DNA of 64,000 nt from Fibrobacterota bacterium (GTDB taxonomy: Bacteria > Fibrobacterota > Fibrobacteria > UBA11236), in assembly GCA_019509785.1 (NCBI GenBank), contig JAEKLQ010000069.1, positions 20,778-84,777 of the forward strand, given 5' to 3'. The notes under the pieces were generated by a model that saw only the letters and a program-made list of their open reading frames with translations, was not told where the DNA came from and did not search any database. Below are positions 44,885-52,655 of this stretch, piece by piece (the stretch's first letter is position 1; every line of letters begins with the position of its first letter). Made by a program: the position numbers and the translations under genes.

Positions 44885-45964
44885 ATGCAAAACTCCAACC
44901 GCATATCCGCGATAGCCATCCTCGCCTTCACGATCTTTTCCTCACCGCTAATCGCGCAGACCCCGTCGAACGTCATGCAATTGCGGAAGCAGACCGGCAG
45001 CGGCATGACCTTGTATTACCATCTTTATAAGCCGGAGGGATATTCAAGCAATGTCAAATACCCTTTGATCATGGCTTTCCACGGCGTCGGCGAGGACGGC
45101 GATTCCTCCAACACCCTGTACATCAACAACAACGGATTGGTCTCGGCTTGGGTAGCGACTGCATTCCAGAAGAAATATCCTTGCTTCGTCGTAGCGCCGC
45201 ACAATCCGAGCGGGTCGTGGATCGATACCGACTGGACGGTGAGCAACACCAATGTCAAGTACAGGCAGGGCCCGATTTCATCGCGGCTCGCCGTTTCTAT
45301 GAAGATCCTCGATTCCTTGATCCGCGAGTTCCCGATCGACACCAACCGCCTCTACGTCACCGGGCTTTCCATCGGAGGCTGGGCCACGTGGGATTTGGTG
45401 ACGCGTTATCCCGATAAATTCGCCGCAGCCTTACCGCAGAGCGGCGGCGTGGATACGAGCAAAGCGGGCCTGCTCGTGCGGACCCCGATCTGGAGCTATA
45501 ACGGCAAACAGGATGCCGTGGTCGCCCCCCTGAGCGTCAACCTATTCATGGATAACCTGGATAAATTGGATGGCGACAAAGGGGTGGTGTACACCCAATG
45601 CCAAGGGAATAATTGCCCTGCCAAGATGAGCGCAAACAAAATCGATTCGCTTATCAATGCCGGCATGACCCATTTCTATTCGCTGGACCCCGCTCATGGG
45701 CATGAGGGCTGGGACTTGTATTATGGAGACACCCTTATCCAGAAATGGATCATGAAGCAACAGCGCGATACTCCCGCTGCCGGCTTGAAACAGCGAACGC
45801 GGAACTCGGCGTCCCATGGGCCTCAGTCCGGATATGGTTTGATCCCTCTAGGCTCGAGGAACACGGAGTCGGAAAGCGGGTCCGGGCCGGAACTATTCGA
45901 AGCCAACGGAAAACGGGTCATGATCCAGGCATCTCCGGAAAATCCGCCGGGCCAGGCCGAATGA
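44885..45964 (+). CDS. Secreted PHB-depolymerase/feruloyl-esterase-like hydrolase
   Basis: From the ATG at 44885 (AGGAAAA just upstream) a 359-residue exported protein is encoded, with signal RISAIAILAFTIFSSPLIAQ. The fold is alpha/beta-hydrolase: PLIMAFHGVGEDG, nucleophile elbow VTGLSIGGWATW, an acid in SYNGKQDAVV, and a histidine in DPAHGHEGWD. This layout is shared by polyhydroxybutyrate depolymerases and feruloyl/acetyl-xylan esterases. A longer in-frame extension exists upstream but lacks a signal peptide. The end (LIPLGSRNTESES then ELFEANGKRVMIQ) has the short FxANG(R/K) tail seen in its neighbours. Confidence 0.78.
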   Translation: MQNSNRISAIAILAFTIFSSPLIAQTPSNVMQLRKQTGSGMTLYYHLYKPEGYSSNVKYPLIMAFHGVGEDGDSSNTLYINNNGLVSAWVATAFQKKYPCFVVAPHNPSGSWIDTDWTVSNTNVKYRQGPISSRLAVSMKILDSLIREFPIDTNRLYVTGLSIGGWATWDLVTRYPDKFAAALPQSGGVDTSKAGLLVRTPIWSYNGKQDAVVAPLSVNLFMDNLDKLDGDKGVVYTQCQGNNCPAKMSANKIDSLINAGMTHFYSLDPAHGHEGWDLYYGDTLIQKWIMKQQRDTPAAGLKQRTRNSASHGPQSGYGLIPLGSRNTESESGSGPELFEANGKRVMIQASPENPPGQAE

Positions 45965-46049
45965 CGAAGCCCCCGCTTACGGCGACAGCCCGTCGAAGTC
46001 CAACGGTGATACGGACGGGGGCGGCCGCGCCGTTGCCAGGCGCACCACG

Positions 46050-46078
46050 AAAAAAAAGCCTCCCGATTTAGGGAGGCT
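46050..46078 (-). terminator. Intrinsic terminator of the PEP-CTERM gene
   Basis: On the minus strand AGCCTCCC-TAAATC-GGGAGGCT forms a perfect 8-bp stem, followed by a run of eight T. It lies 25 nt beyond the stop codon of the PEP-CTERM gene: a textbook rho-independent terminator. Confidence 0.92.
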
Positions 46079-46102
46079 CGCTTCAAATCCGGATTTCAGC
46101 GC

Positions 46103-46693
46103 TTAGGCTTTGGGCTTGCGACGGACGAATCCGAGGCCGGCCAGGCCGAGGCCAATGCGGGCCAATGAACCGGGCTCGGGAACCGCGGGGGTATCGGGCG
46201 TGAAATCAATGGTCACGTCATATCCCGGGCCGCCATTGTCCGAAAAGATTCCGTCATTTTCGGCCAAGAACAGATAGGCCGATGGGCCGACCGGGGTGGT
46301 AAAAGAGGCGGAACTTCCCACGAAGAAGGCCGAACCCAGGGGGTCGATTGTGGTAGCGGAAGAAGACCAAATCCCGATCAAGGAGTAAACCGGCAGGCCT
46401 CGAAAATCGCCGGCCAATCCGTCAGGACCCGTGCAAAGCGAACCCGCGTCCACGGCGCAACCGGTCGCGATGGTGAGCAGTCCACCGGTGGCGAAATTGA
46501 ATGCGGACCCGCCGGATTGAACCGCGCCCGCGTCCGTGGCGCCCGGGGTCGCAATTGCGGATGCATAGGGATTGGCGCCCCCGGCCCAAGCCGTGTTATA
46601 GAGGTTGTCGCTACCATCCACGTGTTGGGTAATCACGACGGCGTGGGACATGGAGGCCGCTGCCAGTAGACTGAGTGCGAAAGAACGAATCAT
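46103..46693 (-). CDS. PEP-CTERM anchored secreted protein
   Basis: The 196-residue product has a signal peptide (MIRSFALSLLAAASMSHA), a Gly/Ala/Ser-rich body, and a C-terminal PEP-CTERM sorting signal: VPEPGSLARIGLGLAGLGFVRRK (motif, then helix, then basic tail, within residues 170-195). PEP-CTERM proteins are cut and sorted by exosortase, usually in exopolysaccharide-producing Gram-negative bacteria; no exosortase is encoded in this window. Two cysteines (GCAVDAGSLC) may pair. Well separated from neighbours, with its own terminator. Confidence 0.8.
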   Translation of the reverse strand: MIRSFALSLLAAASMSHAVVITQHVDGSDNLYNTAWAGGANPYASAIATPGATDAGAVQSGGSAFNFATGGLLTIATGCAVDAGSLCTGPDGLAGDFRGLPVYSLIGIWSSSATTIDPLGSAFFVGSSASFTTPVGPSAYLFLAENDGIFSDNGGPGYDVTIDFTPDTPAVPEPGSLARIGLGLAGLGFVRRKPKA

Positions 46694-46867
46694 GGTTGAA
46701 TGCTCCTTTTCGCCATTTTAAAGCAAGATGCGGGCCTGGCACAATCAATTCCACAAAGAACGAAATTACCAAAAATCAGGGTATCCCCTTTTCCAATCTG
46801 TTCGATTCGCCGACATTTGTCGAAATACTTTCCACCCCGGTTCAAGCCTATCCCGAAGGCTTGAGAA

Positions 46868-46890
46868 TCGGGCCGAAGGGTTCGGCCCGA
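46868..46890 (-). terminator. Hairpin after the CBM35/InlB protein gene
   Basis: A perfect 10-bp stem TCGGGCCGAA/TTCGGCCCGA with a GGG loop lies 16 nt beyond the stop codon at 46906. No T-run follows, so termination function is likely but not certain. The remaining AT-rich spacer to 46693 contains nothing else I can name. Confidence 0.55.
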
Positions 46891-46905
46891 ATCGGTAGCG
46901 GGTTG

Positions 46906-48735
46906 TTACGGATTGATTTGGACGGCGAGAATCTTGTAAGCGCCGCTTGAAACGGCATTCTCGCCTAATTGCCCGCAAAATGCATGATCATAATTATCGT
47001 CGGTGAAAATCAGAACCGGCCGATTATTTAGGGATGCATCCTGAAGCGTCTTAAGCCAATTACTCGCGGATTCCGATCCGTTTAGGAGAAATCCAGCCAA
47101 TCTGCTCGGAAACTGAGGTGACGTAACCGAGGCAACCGGAAATCCATTGGGATTCTCACACTGGCCTCCGATATAAGTCATAACCGTAAAAGAACCCGCG
47201 GGCAATAGATAACCAGTGGTTCTGGGTGAAACGATCAGCCGCACCGTGTTGAAGCCGGCCGAAACCGGGAAGCCCGCGGTCTCGTTGACATACTGAGCGC
47301 TGCCGATAAGGTTGGTTTTCTCCGCAAAACCCGAAAGGCTTCCGCCGGACGCGGAATTGAGCGTCACGAAGCTTTCCAACCCGCGTTGCTCATGGGTATA
47401 AGCGTTATTCGTCCCATAGAGTCCCGTCGCCACGACGGTGATGTACCCTGCGCTCGGGGCGGTAAAGGGTAGCGCGAGAACGACCGTATTCGAGGCAGTT
47501 ACCGGGACCGGGCTGCTGATAGCGGCGTAGGTTACCGCGCTTGCGCCGACCGGTGTCGTTGCGGTGAAATTGGCCCGAACCGTGGCATTGCCTGTCAGGG
47601 TTACCGTGGTGCTGGCCGATGTCGCCGACGCGATCGTTGCGGCACTACCGGCCGGGATCGTCCAGTTCAGGAATTGATAGCCGCTGGCCGGGATCGCGGC
47701 AATGGAAGTCGCCACGCCGAAATTTACCGCTAGCGTGCCGGAGGGCGACGTTGTTCCATGGCCGTCATTGGTCATGGTGAGCGAATAGGTTACGGGCGTA
47801 AAATTCGCCTGTACCGCCGCATTGCCGCTCGTAAGGGTTAGCGTCGTGCTGGCGGAGGTCGGATTTGCGATCATGGCCGTGCCGTTGGTCACCGTCCAGT
47901 TGGCGAACGCAAGCCCGGCTGCGGGTGAGGCGGCGATGTTTATCGCAGCGCCATGATTCACGGTGATCGGGGAGGTAGCCGGCGCCGTTATCGATCCGCC
48001 GGTTCCCGCCGTGATCACCAACTGATAGGTCTTAAGCGCGAAGTTGGCCGCTATCGTGGCATTGCCCGAGTTCAGCGTGACCGTTGTCGAGGGTGAGGCC
48101 GGATTGGCGATGTTCGCCGCGCCGCTCGTCACGGACCAGTTGACGAAATTATACCCGATAGCGGGTGATGCCGCGATCGGAGTAGCCACGCCTTGATTCA
48201 CTACCGTCGGCGAAGTCGCCGGAGCGATTATTGATCCACCAACCGATCCCACCAAGACGGTCAACGAGTACGTGGGGGTGGCCGTCTGAACCAGGATATT
48301 GTCCAGATTGATGCAGGTAGCGCTCGATGTCTCGGCTTTGTAAGCGATCGTGTTATTTCCCGCATTAAGCGGTACGGTTTCGGTTTCAGAGGCCCATGTG
48401 TCCCAATTTGAGGTGGCGTTGAAGGTGATATTCTTGATTTTGGTCCCATTGACATAGAGACCGGTATTGGTGCTGGTGCCGTTTCCGGCGGAATACCGCG
48501 TCGTGAGGGTAGCACTTCCAGCTGATGCCGCCGAAACGGTAAAAGCCGTTTGGGCCGTGGTGTTGTTGATGTATCCATCCACGAAACCCGTCCCCGTATA
48601 TCCGGCATGGTTCGTATTTACATTGGCCCCTCCGGACCGCGTCGCGCTCTCGGCTTCGTACTGGGTAGCCGCCATTGTCAGACTTGGCAGAAAAAGGCAA
48701 ATCGCCTTTGCCACAGTCCCTAATAAACCTTTCAT
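46906..48735 (-). CDS. Secreted CBM35 / InlB-B-repeat protein, copy 1
   Basis: The 609-residue protein has a signal peptide (GTVAKAICLFLPSLTMA), then a CBM35/CBM6-like carbohydrate-binding domain (about 25-150: YEAESATRSGG, VDGYINNT, NAGNNTIAYKAE, CINLDNILVQ). Three divergent InlB B-repeat-like modules follow (about 155-395; each has G-x-(I/T)-x-x-P or SPSG, then FxNW, then ATxxANF). A beta-rich domain (about 405-520) and a C-terminal domain with GFLLNGSESASNWLK and PVLIFTDDNYDHAFCG complete it. It is the paralog of 49982-51331, in divergent orientation. It probably binds polysaccharide at the surface. Lower GC than the flanking core genes. Confidence 0.78.
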   Translation of the reverse strand: MKGLLGTVAKAICLFLPSLTMAATQYEAESATRSGGANVNTNHAGYTGTGFVDGYINNTTAQTAFTVSAASAGSATLTTRYSAGNGTSTNTGLYVNGTKIKNITFNATSNWDTWASETETVPLNAGNNTIAYKAETSSATCINLDNILVQTATPTYSLTVLVGSVGGSIIAPATSPTVVNQGVATPIAASPAIGYNFVNWSVTSGAANIANPASPSTTVTLNSGNATIAANFALKTYQLVITAGTGGSITAPATSPITVNHGAAINIAASPAAGLAFANWTVTNGTAMIANPTSASTTLTLTSGNAAVQANFTPVTYSLTMTNDGHGTTSPSGTLAVNFGVATSIAAIPASGYQFLNWTIPAGSAATIASATSASTTVTLTGNATVRANFTATTPVGASAVTYAAISSPVPVTASNTVVLALPFTAPSAGYITVVATGLYGTNNAYTHEQRGLESFVTLNSASGGSLSGFAEKTNLIGSAQYVNETAGFPVSAGFNTVRLIVSPRTTGYLLPAGSFTVMTYIGGQCENPNGFPVASVTSPQFPSRLAGFLLNGSESASNWLKTLQDASLNNRPVLIFTDDNYDHAFCGQLGENAVSSGAYKILAVQINP

Positions 48736-49133
48736 TATTTCTCCTTTGATTGTTATCGCTTAATGCAAGACCAACGAATGTAGTTGAGGGAATATGCCGG
48801 GTATACGGCGGCTAAAACGCTCTTTTGCCACCGTATCGCGATGCGGAAGGCGAGATCGCCCTCCCAATTACTCGTAGATACTGATGTTATCTGCGGAGTA
48901 CATGCCGTTTGAGGTCGTGGCATAAAACCCGAGCTGCATATACGGCATCGTTCTCCAATATCCATTCCAATATGATTCCTATTGAGGTTAAGAATCCAAC
49001 CAGGATATCTGATTGGAATGCCTAGTTAGGATTCCTAAGCTGGCCCTTTTGTGCCAGTTATTTTCCATCTTCGCTGGAGAAGGTTGAGTTCCCGTACCGC
49101 GTCGCGCTTTCAGCATTTCGTCCCGCGGGAAGA
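48736..49133. other. Degenerate AT-rich region between CBM35 gene and ATPase remnant
   Basis: No intact gene is present. It contains a gene fragment (listed separately) and a 9-bp inverted repeat (CATTCCAAT at about 48963 and ATTGGAATG at about 49012) flanking a short AT-rich stretch with AGGATTCCT. The pattern suggests past rearrangement. Confidence 0.45.
48868..48978 (-). pseudogene. C-terminal remnant of a secreted binding-domain protein
   Basis: The minus strand reads YWNGYWRTMPYMQLGFYA then TTSNGMYSADNISIYE and a TAA stop, with an in-frame stop only 36 codons upstream and no start. The ending (x-x-DNISIYE) is typical of the last strand of a LamG/CBM-type domain, comparable to INLDNISVQ in the neighbouring CBM35 proteins. 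I read it as the surviving 3' end of a deleted gene. Confidence 0.45.
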
Positions 49134-49745
49134 TTGTGCTTGGGGGAATGTGACGAACCCAATTCGGCCGTGGGAGTTAAAAAGCCACTTATCCTCAGAG
49201 GGGCGCGCCAGGTCGGCAAGACTTGGCTGATTCGGGATCCGGCCCAACGGCATGGGCTCGATCTGCTCGAGCTCAATTTCGAGCGCAATCCGGAATATCG
49301 GAAGCATTTTTCGGCGAACACTCCCCGCCAAGTGCTGGATGATCTCTCCCTGGTCCTGGGCAGATCAATCCAACCGCAACGAAGTTTGTTGTTGCTCGAC
49401 GAGATCCAAGTCACGGGGGAAATGCTCGGTAAGTTGCGCTGGTTCGCGGAAGAATCGCCGGAGCTACCGGTAGTTGCCTCCGGCTCGCTGCTCGAATTCT
49501 CGTTTAAGAATCACTTATGCGCCTTCTCGACCTGGCGGGCACGGAAAAGCCTTCACCAGTTCATGCATGACAAGAAGCTGTCGCTCGCCGTGCGCTGCGA
49601 CGCCAATCCGCCTGCCTTTGTACCTAATAAGGAATCTCCCGCAATTCCTGCCGGAGATAGGAGACCAAAAGGCCCCTATCGTACGATTACTTTTCCGATC
49701 AATAATCGAACCAGGCGGAACGTGGAATTTATTCTCCCGGATTGA
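49134..49745 (+). pseudogene. Decayed AAA/DUF4143 ATPase with internal deletion
   Basis: The frame encodes the Walker A region LILRGARQVGKTWLIRD, then LDLLELNFERNPEYRKHF, Walker B SLLLLDEIQ and LPVVASGSLLEF, as in the AAA_14/DUF4143 family. After about residue 125 it jumps to KSLHQFMHDKKLSLAVR, which in intact proteins lies near the C terminus after the DUF4143 nuclease-like domain. About 200 residues are therefore missing, and the end runs into unrelated sequence. The first codon is a TTG without Shine-Dalgarno and the usual N-terminal segment is absent. This is a relic, not a working gene. Confidence 0.75.
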
Positions 49746-49981
49746 TCCGAATTCGGGACTCATTCCGCTGTAACACCCTTTCCACCGTTGGAGACCCAAC
49801 ACATTGGCAGAGTTCGCCCATGCGATTCACGAGCCAATAATAGACCATTAATACTGGTCTTATCGAGGAGCGCCCGCATGGCTATCGCGGGAAAACCGCT
49901 TGGTAAAAGGCCGATCAGTAGCCAATTTTTTTGTGATCGAAACATGCGGATTCGTTCAGTTACCACCAATGGAGGTTGTTG

Positions 49982-51331
49982 ATGGGAAAATGGTTAAGGA
50001 TGTGCGCGATCCTGGCGGGAGTTTTCCTGCAGGCATACGCTGCTGCGGCCACTCAATTCGAAGCGGAAAACGCGACGCTTTCGGGCGGCGCGAACAGGAA
50101 CACGAATCATGCCGGGTTTACGGGAACCGGATTCGTCGACGGTTTCTTCCAGAGCTCCACCGCCCAAGCGAGCTTTGCGACCGTCTCCGCGACCGCGGCG
50201 GGACCCAATACGGTAACGCTCAGGTACTCCGCCGGGAATGGGACCAGTACCAATACCGGTCTCTATGTCAATGGCGTGAAAATCAAAAACATCACCTGCA
50301 ACGCCACGGCCAACTGGGATACCTGGGCGAATGAAGTCGAAACGGTAACGCTCAACGCCGGGAACAACACCATCGCCTACAAAGCCGAAACCTCAAGCGC
50401 GAGCAGTATCAACCTCGATAACATTTCCGTCCAGGCCATCGCCCAAACCTTTACGGTTACCTATAACGGTAACGGATTTACCTCCGGTACGCTTCCTGCG
50501 TCCGCATCTTTTGCTCAAGGAGCCACGGTGACGGTAGCGGCGGCCAGCACCCTTGCGCGGACAGGATTCAATTTTTCGGGATGGAACACCGCCGCAAACG
50601 GTAGCGGAACCTCCTTTTCTCCAGGCTCCACCTTTATCATGGGTGCCGCGAACGTCACGCTGTTCGCCATTTGGACGGCAATCCCGACGCTGACGCTCAC
50701 CATCGGCAACGACGGACATGGAGCGACCTCCCCCTCCGGCCCGGTTACGGTAACCGCCGGCGCAACGACTTCGATCACGGCAACGCCTTCCGCCGGGTTT
50801 CAATTCTCCAGTTGGTCCGTAGTTTCCGGTAGCGCCGCCATCGCCTCGGCAACCTTGGCAACCACCACGGTGACAACCCCGGGCGGCAACGCCACCCTTC
50901 AGGCCAATTTTACGGCAACGGCCCCGGCAGGCGGCAACGGCCTGTCCTTCGCTGAAATCAGCGGGCCGGTAACGGTAACCTCAGCCAACACGGTTGTCCT
51001 TGCCTTGCCCTTCACCGCCCCTTCGGCCGGATTCATCACGGTAACCGTAACCGGACTTTATGGCACCGCCAGCCCCTATTCCGATGAGCAACGGGGCCTG
51101 GAAAGCTTCATTACACTCAACGCCACTTCCGGCGGCAGCCTTTCCGGGTTTTTGGAAAAGCCCGTCCAGCAAGGAGGCGCGCAGTACGTGAGCGAGACGA
51201 AAGGATTTCCGGTTACCGCGGGCGCGAATACCCTGCGGCTGATCGCGACTCCCCGATCCACGCTGACCACGACGGTCTATCAATTCGCAAGATGCCGGAT
51301 GACGGTCGTATTTTCGACGCAGAAGTTGTAA
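49982..51331 (+). CDS. Secreted CBM35 / InlB-repeat protein, copy 2
   Basis: The ATG at 49982 has GGAGG 6 nt upstream. The 449-residue product has signal WLRMCAILAGVFLQAYAAAA, a CBM35-like domain (FEAENATLSGG, VDGFFQSST, NAGNNTIAYKAE, SINLDNISVQ) almost identical in plan to copy 1, one Listeria-Bacteroides-type repeat (TVTYNGNGFTSGTLP to FSGWNTAANGSG), one divergent InlB-like repeat (IGNDGHGATSPSG to ATLQANF), and the same beta-rich domain (ALPFTAPSAGFITV, DEQRGLESFITL). It stops where copy 1 continues into its C-terminal domain; the equivalent of that domain is encoded separately at 51390-51821. Confidence 0.78.
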   Translation: MGKWLRMCAILAGVFLQAYAAAATQFEAENATLSGGANRNTNHAGFTGTGFVDGFFQSSTAQASFATVSATAAGPNTVTLRYSAGNGTSTNTGLYVNGVKIKNITCNATANWDTWANEVETVTLNAGNNTIAYKAETSSASSINLDNISVQAIAQTFTVTYNGNGFTSGTLPASASFAQGATVTVAAASTLARTGFNFSGWNTAANGSGTSFSPGSTFIMGAANVTLFAIWTAIPTLTLTIGNDGHGATSPSGPVTVTAGATTSITATPSAGFQFSSWSVVSGSAAIASATLATTTVTTPGGNATLQANFTATAPAGGNGLSFAEISGPVTVTSANTVVLALPFTAPSAGFITVTVTGLYGTASPYSDEQRGLESFITLNATSGGSLSGFLEKPVQQGGAQYVSETKGFPVTAGANTLRLIATPRSTLTTTVYQFARCRMTVVFSTQKL

Positions 51332-51389
51332 CAGCAAACGGATCTATTAACTCAGGTTATCAGCCATTTCAAAACATAGGAGTGAGATT

Positions 51390-51821
51390 ATGAAGAGAAG
51401 CGGATTTTCCACAGGTTTCGCGCTGTCGGCCCTGGTCGTTGCGGTATGCAGCTTGCGAAGCATGGCGGCGGTGCATTCCCTTTCATTCGGGGCGGGCTCG
51501 GTCGAACCCCTTCAATATTTGAGCGCATCCCAGGGCGGGTTAAACGATCCGAATAATCCGAATCGTTTTCCCGTTTATTATGTGGAGAGTTCAGTGACTG
51601 CCGTCAACCGTTTCGGGTTTTTGCTTGACGGATCGGAATGGGCGAAATTGTTGGTGAAAAAAATCGAAGACGCCTACGCAAACAAAACCATGATTACCAT
51701 TTATTATGATGATTCCTTTCCAAAACTGATTAAAGTGGAGCATGCGCTTCTCGGCGCGAATGTATCCGCGCTCGCCAGCCCCATCATCTACATTACGACC
51801 TGGACGACATCCAGTTTCTGA
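51390..51821 (+). CDS. Secreted stand-alone version of the copy-1 C-terminal domain
   Basis: A 143-residue exported protein (MKRSGFSTGFALSALVVAV, AGGAG 7 nt before the ATG). Its central part FGFLLDGSEWAKLLVKKIEDAYANKTMITIYYDDSF (split: FGFLLDGSEWAK, then KIEDAYANKTMITIYYDD) corresponds to GFLLNGSESASNWLKTL and PVLIFTDDNYD in the C-terminal domain of the 46906-48735 protein. It starts 58 nt after copy 2, so the pair may work together where copy 1 is fused. Function of the domain is unknown. Confidence 0.62.
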   Translation: MKRSGFSTGFALSALVVAVCSLRSMAAVHSLSFGAGSVEPLQYLSASQGGLNDPNNPNRFPVYYVESSVTAVNRFGFLLDGSEWAKLLVKKIEDAYANKTMITIYYDDSFPKLIKVEHALLGANVSALASPIIYITTWTTSSF

Positions 51822-52184
51822 ATGCAATCCAGGTCATGAGCTTTAAAGAACTCTCGGAAGCCGATTCATGTGGTAGGCTTCCTCGCAGTTTCCCCGCCGG
51901 GCGATCGGCGGGGATTTCCGAAATAAACGGCGCATAGGAAACCAAAACCTCCGCGTACACCGCGACATGTGGCTTGGACGGCGGAACCAGGACCGCCATT
52001 CGTGTGATCGAGGTTTGGGGTTGGAGGCCGATGCTGCGCATCCCGTCCGACCAGGGACAAGCAGTCGCAGGGGCGTTGCGGGGGCGGTAAGCCCCCGCAG
52101 AGGGGGAAGCGAAGGCCACCGCAGGGGCGGGCGCGCAGCGCCCGCTACCGAGGAGGCCGGAGCGAGGGGGAGGCTTCCCCCGCT
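51822..52184. other. Hairpin-rich gene-free region
   Basis: No gene is supported. Three strong GC hairpins stand in a row: GCGGGGGC-GGTAA-GCCCCCGC (52078-52098), GCGGGCGC-GCA-GCGCCCGC (52127-52145), and GGGGGA-GGCT-TCCCCC (52066-type stem at 52166-52181). The first two are each preceded by CGCAGGGGC. The third sits directly after the stop of the aspS-like fragment on the minus strand and could be its former terminator. Confidence 0.5.
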
Positions 52185-52307
52185 TTAGCCCTTCGCGGCT
52201 TCCGCCCGGGCCGCCGCTTCAGCCTTGAGCTGGGCCATCACCTTCGGATCGATTTGGATATGCAGTTCCCGCAATTGCTTGTCGGTGACTTCGCCCGGCC
52301 CGCCCAT
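52185..52307 (-). pseudogene. Diverged second copy of the aspS 3' end
   Basis: On the minus strand this reads [20 protein letters not shown] then [20 protein letters not shown] and TAA. The true aspS ends [19 protein letters not shown] then [20 protein letters not shown]. Protein identity is near 90 percent while the DNA differs at many third positions (roughly 80 percent identity by eye), so this is not a recent duplication. Homology is lost just upstream (KDTLM versus QDLMM). It is a 40-codon remnant, 350 bp from the intact gene. Confidence 0.8.
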
Positions 52308-52366
52308 CAAAGTATCTTTCCTTGTCCGGAGCGCCGTTGAATCCGGGGTCGAATAAATGGGGTATC

Positions 52367-52582
52367 ATGCCGCAGCCTGAAGAATTGAAGGGGATCCGCA
52401 CCGTCATCACCGAATATGCCGACGGCAAGAACGTGTTCTCCAGCGGCACCAAGCGCGCGAAGATGGACGCCCTGTTCGAAGAGATGGGGAAGGAGATGTC
52501 CACGGCACGCGATGTGCCTCGCCTAGTGGCGGCCCTGACGGCCAAGTACAAGGCGCAAGTGGACAAGATAGCGGCGGGCTAG
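52367..52582 (+). CDS. Small hypothetical helical protein
   Basis: A 71-residue frame starts at the ATG at 52367 with a GGGG 4 nt upstream. It begins MPQPEELKGIRTVITEY and is predicted to be largely helical and charged (KRAKMDALFEEMGKEMS, LVAALTAKYKAQVDKIAAG). I do not recognise it. It lies between the aspS remnant and intact aspS on the opposite strand. It could be a real small gene or the 3' end of an inserted gene whose 5' part is gone. Confidence 0.4.
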   Translation: MPQPEELKGIRTVITEYADGKNVFSSGTKRAKMDALFEEMGKEMSTARDVPRLVAALTAKYKAQVDKIAAG

Positions 52583-52655
52583 GTCATTTCCGTACGTAAC
52601 CCCGTCGCGCCCGGTAACCGTCCTGCGCGAAGCGACCGAGAGGCCCTGCGGGCTC

